A DNA stretch of 16,772 bases from Phycisphaerales bacterium (GTDB lineage: Bacteria; Planctomycetota; Phycisphaerae; SM23-33), in NCBI GenBank assembly GCA_003171235.1, contig PMYM01000256.1, positions 1-16,772 on the forward strand, written 5' to 3'. Under the pieces are notes generated by a model. It searched no databases, was not told where the DNA came from, and saw only the letters and a program-made list of their open reading frames with translations. Shown piece after piece: positions 14,034-16,772 of this stretch; within the stretch, counting starts at the first letter, position 1, and each line of letters opens with the position of its first letter. Both the position numbers and the translations under genes were made by a program.

Positions 14034-15752
14034 ATGATCACGCTGGGCAAAGACCAGAAGCTGCAACTAGGGCAACTGCTGATCAACAGCGGCGTGCTGA
14101 CGCAGCCGCAACTGGAGGAGGCCCTCAACCTCCAGCGCACCGGCGGCAACCGGCTGCTTTTGGGCGAGGTGCTGCTGCAGCAGAAGTTCTGCACCGACGA
14201 CCAGATCATGGAAGCCCTGGCCAAGAGCTACGGCCTGCCGTACGCCCACGTCAGGCCCCGGGTAGCCGATCCGCGCGTGGTGGAAGTGCTGCCGCGGGAA
14301 TTCCTGGAAGAGCACTGCCTGCTGCCCCTTTTCAAGATCCGAAACAACCTGACCCTGGCGGTGGCCGAACCCGCCAACGTCTTCCTGCTGGAAGAAGTGG
14401 CGCGTTTGACCGCCTGCACGGTGCAGGTGGTGGTGGCCACCCACAAGGACATCAAGGCCACGCTGCAGACCCACCTGCCCCAGGCCAACGTCTTCGTCAT
14501 CGACGGCATCAATGAGGACATCGAGACCACCGAGCTTAGCCTGGTGGAGACCCAACCCACCGAAGACATCGCCAGCCTGGAGGCCGCCGCCGGCAACAGC
14601 CCGGTCATCCGGGTGGTCAACTACCTCATCTACAACGCCGTGCGCGAGGGCGCCAGCGACATCCACGTCGAACCCGACGAGTCCCACCTGCGCATCCGCT
14701 ACCGCGTGGACGGGCGGCTGTATGAAAAGACCCGCATGCCGGCCAAGATGCTGCCGGCCATCGTCAGCCGCATCAAGATCATGGCCGGGCTGGACATTGC
14801 CGAACGCCGCCTGCCCCAGGACGGCGGCATCCACGTGCTGATGGAGGGCCGGCCGGTGGACCTGCGCGTCTCCACCATCTGCGGCAAGTGCGGCGAGAAG
14901 GTGGTCATTCGCATCATCGACAACCGCAACGTGCTGGTGGACATCGAGCGGCTGGGCTTCTCCTACGAGACGCTCAAGATTTGGCGGAAGGTGATCGCCT
15001 CGCCCAACGGCATCGTGCTGGTCACCGGCCCGACCGGCAGCGGCAAGAGCACCACCCTGTACAGCGTGCTCAACGAACTGAACGACCCGGAGATCAACAT
15101 CTGCACCGTGGAAGACCCGGTGGAATTCAACCTGTCCTGGGTCAACCAGTTCCAGGCCAACGAGAAGGTGGGCTTCACCTTCGCCACCGCCTTGCGGGCG
15201 CTGCTGCGGCAGGACCCCGACATCATCATGGTGGGCGAGATTCGCGACAGCGATACCGCGCGCATCGCCGTGCAGGCGGCCCTGACGGGGCATTTGGTCC
15301 TATCCTCGCTGCACACCAACGACGCCCCCGGGGCCGTCACCCGCCTGATTAACATCGGCGTGGAGCCTTACCTGGTGGCGGCGAGCATCCAGGGCGTTCT
15401 GGCCCAGCGACTGGTGCGGAAGATCTGCCCCAACTGCAAAACCGACTACCAGCCGCCCGTCAACGTCCGCCACGCCGTGGAGAAACTGGCCGGGCCGGTG
15501 GAGACCTTCTACCGCGGCGCCGGCTGCGCCAAGTGCCGAAACAGCGGCTACCTGGGGCGCATCGGCATCTACGAGCTGCTGGTGCCCGACGACGCCCTGC
15601 GCGACCGCATCACCGCCGTGCCCGGCGTCAACGAGCTGCGCGAACTGGCGGCCAAGTGCGGCATGACCAACCTCCGCGTGGACGGCATGGCCAAGGTCAA
15701 GGCCGGCATAACCACCGTGGAAGAAGTCTTGCGGGCCACGCAGGCCGGCTAA
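14034..15752 (+). CDS. gspE: GspE/PilB-type assembly ATPase with MshEN-like N-terminus
   Basis: A 572-residue hexameric ATPase that drives subunit polymerisation on the cytoplasmic side. Residues 10-150 form an MshEN (GspE-N) domain with two repeats, at 11-34 (LGQLLINSGVLTQPQLEEAL) and 42-65; this domain binds c-di-GMP in some relatives. The N2 domain follows from about 188 (SPVIRVVNYLI, then ASDIHVEP). Walker A is GPTGSGKST at 332-340 (Lys338), the Asp box CTVEDPVEF, Walker B DPDIIMVGEIRD with Glu402, and the His box LTGHLVLSSLHTND. A zinc site is formed by Cys465-x2-Cys468 and Cys498-x2-Cys501, as in GspE/PilB and not in the retraction ATPase PilT. All catalytic residues are intact. Length matches PilB/GspE (about 500-570). 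It directly precedes gspF, its platform partner. Confidence 0.95.
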   Translation: MITLGKDQKLQLGQLLINSGVLTQPQLEEALNLQRTGGNRLLLGEVLLQQKFCTDDQIMEALAKSYGLPYAHVRPRVADPRVVEVLPREFLEEHCLLPLFKIRNNLTLAVAEPANVFLLEEVARLTACTVQVVVATHKDIKATLQTHLPQANVFVIDGINEDIETTELSLVETQPTEDIASLEAAAGNSPVIRVVNYLIYNAVREGASDIHVEPDESHLRIRYRVDGRLYEKTRMPAKMLPAIVSRIKIMAGLDIAERRLPQDGGIHVLMEGRPVDLRVSTICGKCGEKVVIRIIDNRNVLVDIERLGFSYETLKIWRKVIASPNGIVLVTGPTGSGKSTTLYSVLNELNDPEINICTVEDPVEFNLSWVNQFQANEKVGFTFATALRALLRQDPDIIMVGEIRDSDTARIAVQAALTGHLVLSSLHTNDAPGAVTRLINIGVEPYLVAASIQGVLAQRLVRKICPNCKTDYQPPVNVRHAVEKLAGPVETFYRGAGCAKCRNSGYLGRIGIYELLVPDDALRDRITAVPGVNELRELAAKCGMTNLRVDGMAKVKAGITTVEEVLRATQAG

Positions 15753-15764
15753 AGGAAACACGCC

Positions 15765-16772
15765 ATGCCGACATTTGCCTACGAGGCGAGAGATAACCGC
15801 GGCCAGCGGGCCGCCGGCGTGCTGGTCGCCGGCACCCTGAGCGAGGCCGGCAAAGCTCTGCACGCCGAGGGCAAAATCATCCTCGAACTGCAGGAGCAGT
15901 CGCCCCAGCAGGCCTCCGCGGCCGCCGCCAGGCCCGCCGCCCGGTCGCTGCGCGTGCCCCACGACGAGGTCATTATCTTCGCCAACCAACTGGCGGTCAT
16001 GCTCGACACGGGCGTGCCGCTGGTGGAGGCCCTGCAGGGCATGACCGACCAGGCCGTGCATCCCAACTTCCGCCTGGTGCTCAGCGACATAAACGAGCAC
16101 GTCAATTCCGGGCAGGATTTCTCCTCGGCCCTGGCCCGGCATCCACGGGTCTTCGGGCAGTTGTTCGCCTCGATGGTGCGGGCATCGGAGGCCTCGGGCA
16201 CGCTCAGCCGGATGCTGCAACGCGTGGCCAAGTATCTCCAGGAGCAGCGGGCGATCGTCCGCCGCGTCAAGGGGGCGATGGCTTACCCCTCGGCCATGCT
16301 GGGCTTCTGCGTGCTGGTCGTGGTGGGCATGCTGGTGTTCATCCTGCCGCGCTTCGAGAAGATATACGAAGGCAAGAAGGCGGTGCTGCCGCTGCCGACC
16401 CGGCTTCTACTGGGCATGTCCAACGGCTTGCTGCACTACTGGCCGGTGGTGCTGGGGGTGCTGGCGGCGGCGGTGGGGCTGATCGTGTTCACACTGCGCA
16501 CCTCGGAGGGGCGGGTCGCCCTGGACCGCCTGAAAGTCCGCCTGCCGGTGCTGGGGGGCATGTACCGGAAAGCCTGCCTGGCCCGCGGGCTGCGCACCCT
16601 GGGCACGCTGATCTCCACCGGCGTGAGCCTGCTGGATGCGATGGAAATAACGGCCGAAGTGTCCGGCAACGTCGTCTTCGCCGACGCCTGGCGGCGCCTG
16701 GCCCGGCGCGTCAAGGAAGGCTCGCCCCTGTCCGACGAGATGATGCAGATGCCGATATTCCCCCACCACGTC
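15765..16772 (+). CDS. gspF: GspF/PilC inner-membrane platform protein (3' end missing)
   Basis: 336 codons are visible and the frame is still open at the window end. MPTFAYEARDNRGQRAAGVL is the standard GspF/PilC N-terminus. An Ala-rich linker (48-60) precedes the first GspF domain (about 66-170), which contains FANQLAVMLDTGVPLVEAL and MVRASEASGTLSRML, both family hallmarks. Two transmembrane helices lie at about 174-196 and 224-244. The second GspF domain begins at about 268 with ARGLRTLGTLISTGVSLLDA, the repeat of the first. Relatives are about 400 residues, so some 60-70 residues including the last membrane helix are missing. It sits at the centre of the inner-membrane platform and is driven by the GspE ATPase encoded 12 bp upstream. 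AAAGGAA at 15751-15757, overlapping the gspE stop, gives 7 bp spacing to the ATG. Confidence 0.94.
   Translation, partial: MPTFAYEARDNRGQRAAGVLVAGTLSEAGKALHAEGKIILELQEQSPQQASAAAARPAARSLRVPHDEVIIFANQLAVMLDTGVPLVEALQGMTDQAVHPNFRLVLSDINEHVNSGQDFSSALARHPRVFGQLFASMVRASEASGTLSRMLQRVAKYLQEQRAIVRRVKGAMAYPSAMLGFCVLVVVGMLVFILPRFEKIYEGKKAVLPLPTRLLLGMSNGLLHYWPVVLGVLAAAVGLIVFTLRTSEGRVALDRLKVRLPVLGGMYRKACLARGLRTLGTLISTGVSLLDAMEITAEVSGNVVFADAWRRLARRVKEGSPLSDEMMQMPIFPHHV

Noticed and set aside
14067..15293. 408-codon antisense frame opposite the assembly ATPase
   Set aside because: The plus strand encodes complete Walker A, Walker B and zinc motifs; the antisense product is low complexity.

Overview
The whole window is one strand-uniform (+) run of 16 genes plus a truncated gene at the left end and one at the right. 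It encodes a type IV filament machine of the type II secretion / type IV pilus superfamily, with a signal-transduction cassette set inside it. Overall base composition is GC-rich (roughly two thirds GC by eye). Three things suggest a planctomycete, probably a Phycisphaerae-like lineage: prepilin leaders cleaved after Ala in an 'AFTLAE' context, Ala/Pro-rich periplasmic linkers, and the style of the GAF/HD-GYP protein. This assignment is inference from style; no marker gene is present. The start of the operon and its promoter lie upstream of the window.

Region 1 (1-3660) is the filament-subunit block. It holds a GspG-like major pseudopilin (left end missing, first visible residue is the conserved Glu5), a GspI/PilV-like, a GspJ/PilW-like, a PilX/GspK-like protein with a probable beta-helical passenger, a small membrane-anchored unknown protein, and a GspH/FimT-like pseudopilin with an unusually long leader that contains GC-rich palindromes. 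Region 2 (3657-6537) is the inner-membrane platform: PilM (actin-like cytoplasmic ATPase), PilN, PilO, and a GspC/PilP-like connector. Region 3 (6538-10018) is the outer-membrane part. A 149-bp palindrome-rich gap is followed by a secretin with a ~250-residue C-terminal extension, translationally coupled to a TPR lipoprotein that is a pilotin candidate. Region 4 (10019-14011) is regulatory: a membrane sensor histidine kinase with PAS domain, a receiver-only response regulator, a GAF/HD-GYP c-di-GMP phosphodiesterase and a STAS-domain protein. Region 5 (14034-16772) holds the assembly ATPase (GspE/PilB type, with an MshEN-type N-terminus) and the platform protein GspF/PilC, which runs off the right end.

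Reading the pieces together: pseudopilins form a short periplasmic filament built by GspE on a GspF / PilM-PilN-PilO platform, linked by the GspC-like protein to the secretin pore. The use of PilMNO in place of GspLM, alongside a GspC-like connector and GspG/H/I/J-like subunits, makes this a hybrid layout. I cannot tell from sequence whether it secretes proteins or makes a surface pilus. Almost all genes overlap or are separated by fewer than 25 bp. The two real gaps, before the secretin and before the kinase, each contain inverted repeats and are where expression could be adjusted.

The individual protein families are established. The points most worth a second look are the phosphorelay / c-di-GMP / STAS cassette placed between secretin and ATPase, the secretin extension with its T8 slippery run, the PilX-like beta-helix protein, and the palindrome translated within a prepilin leader.
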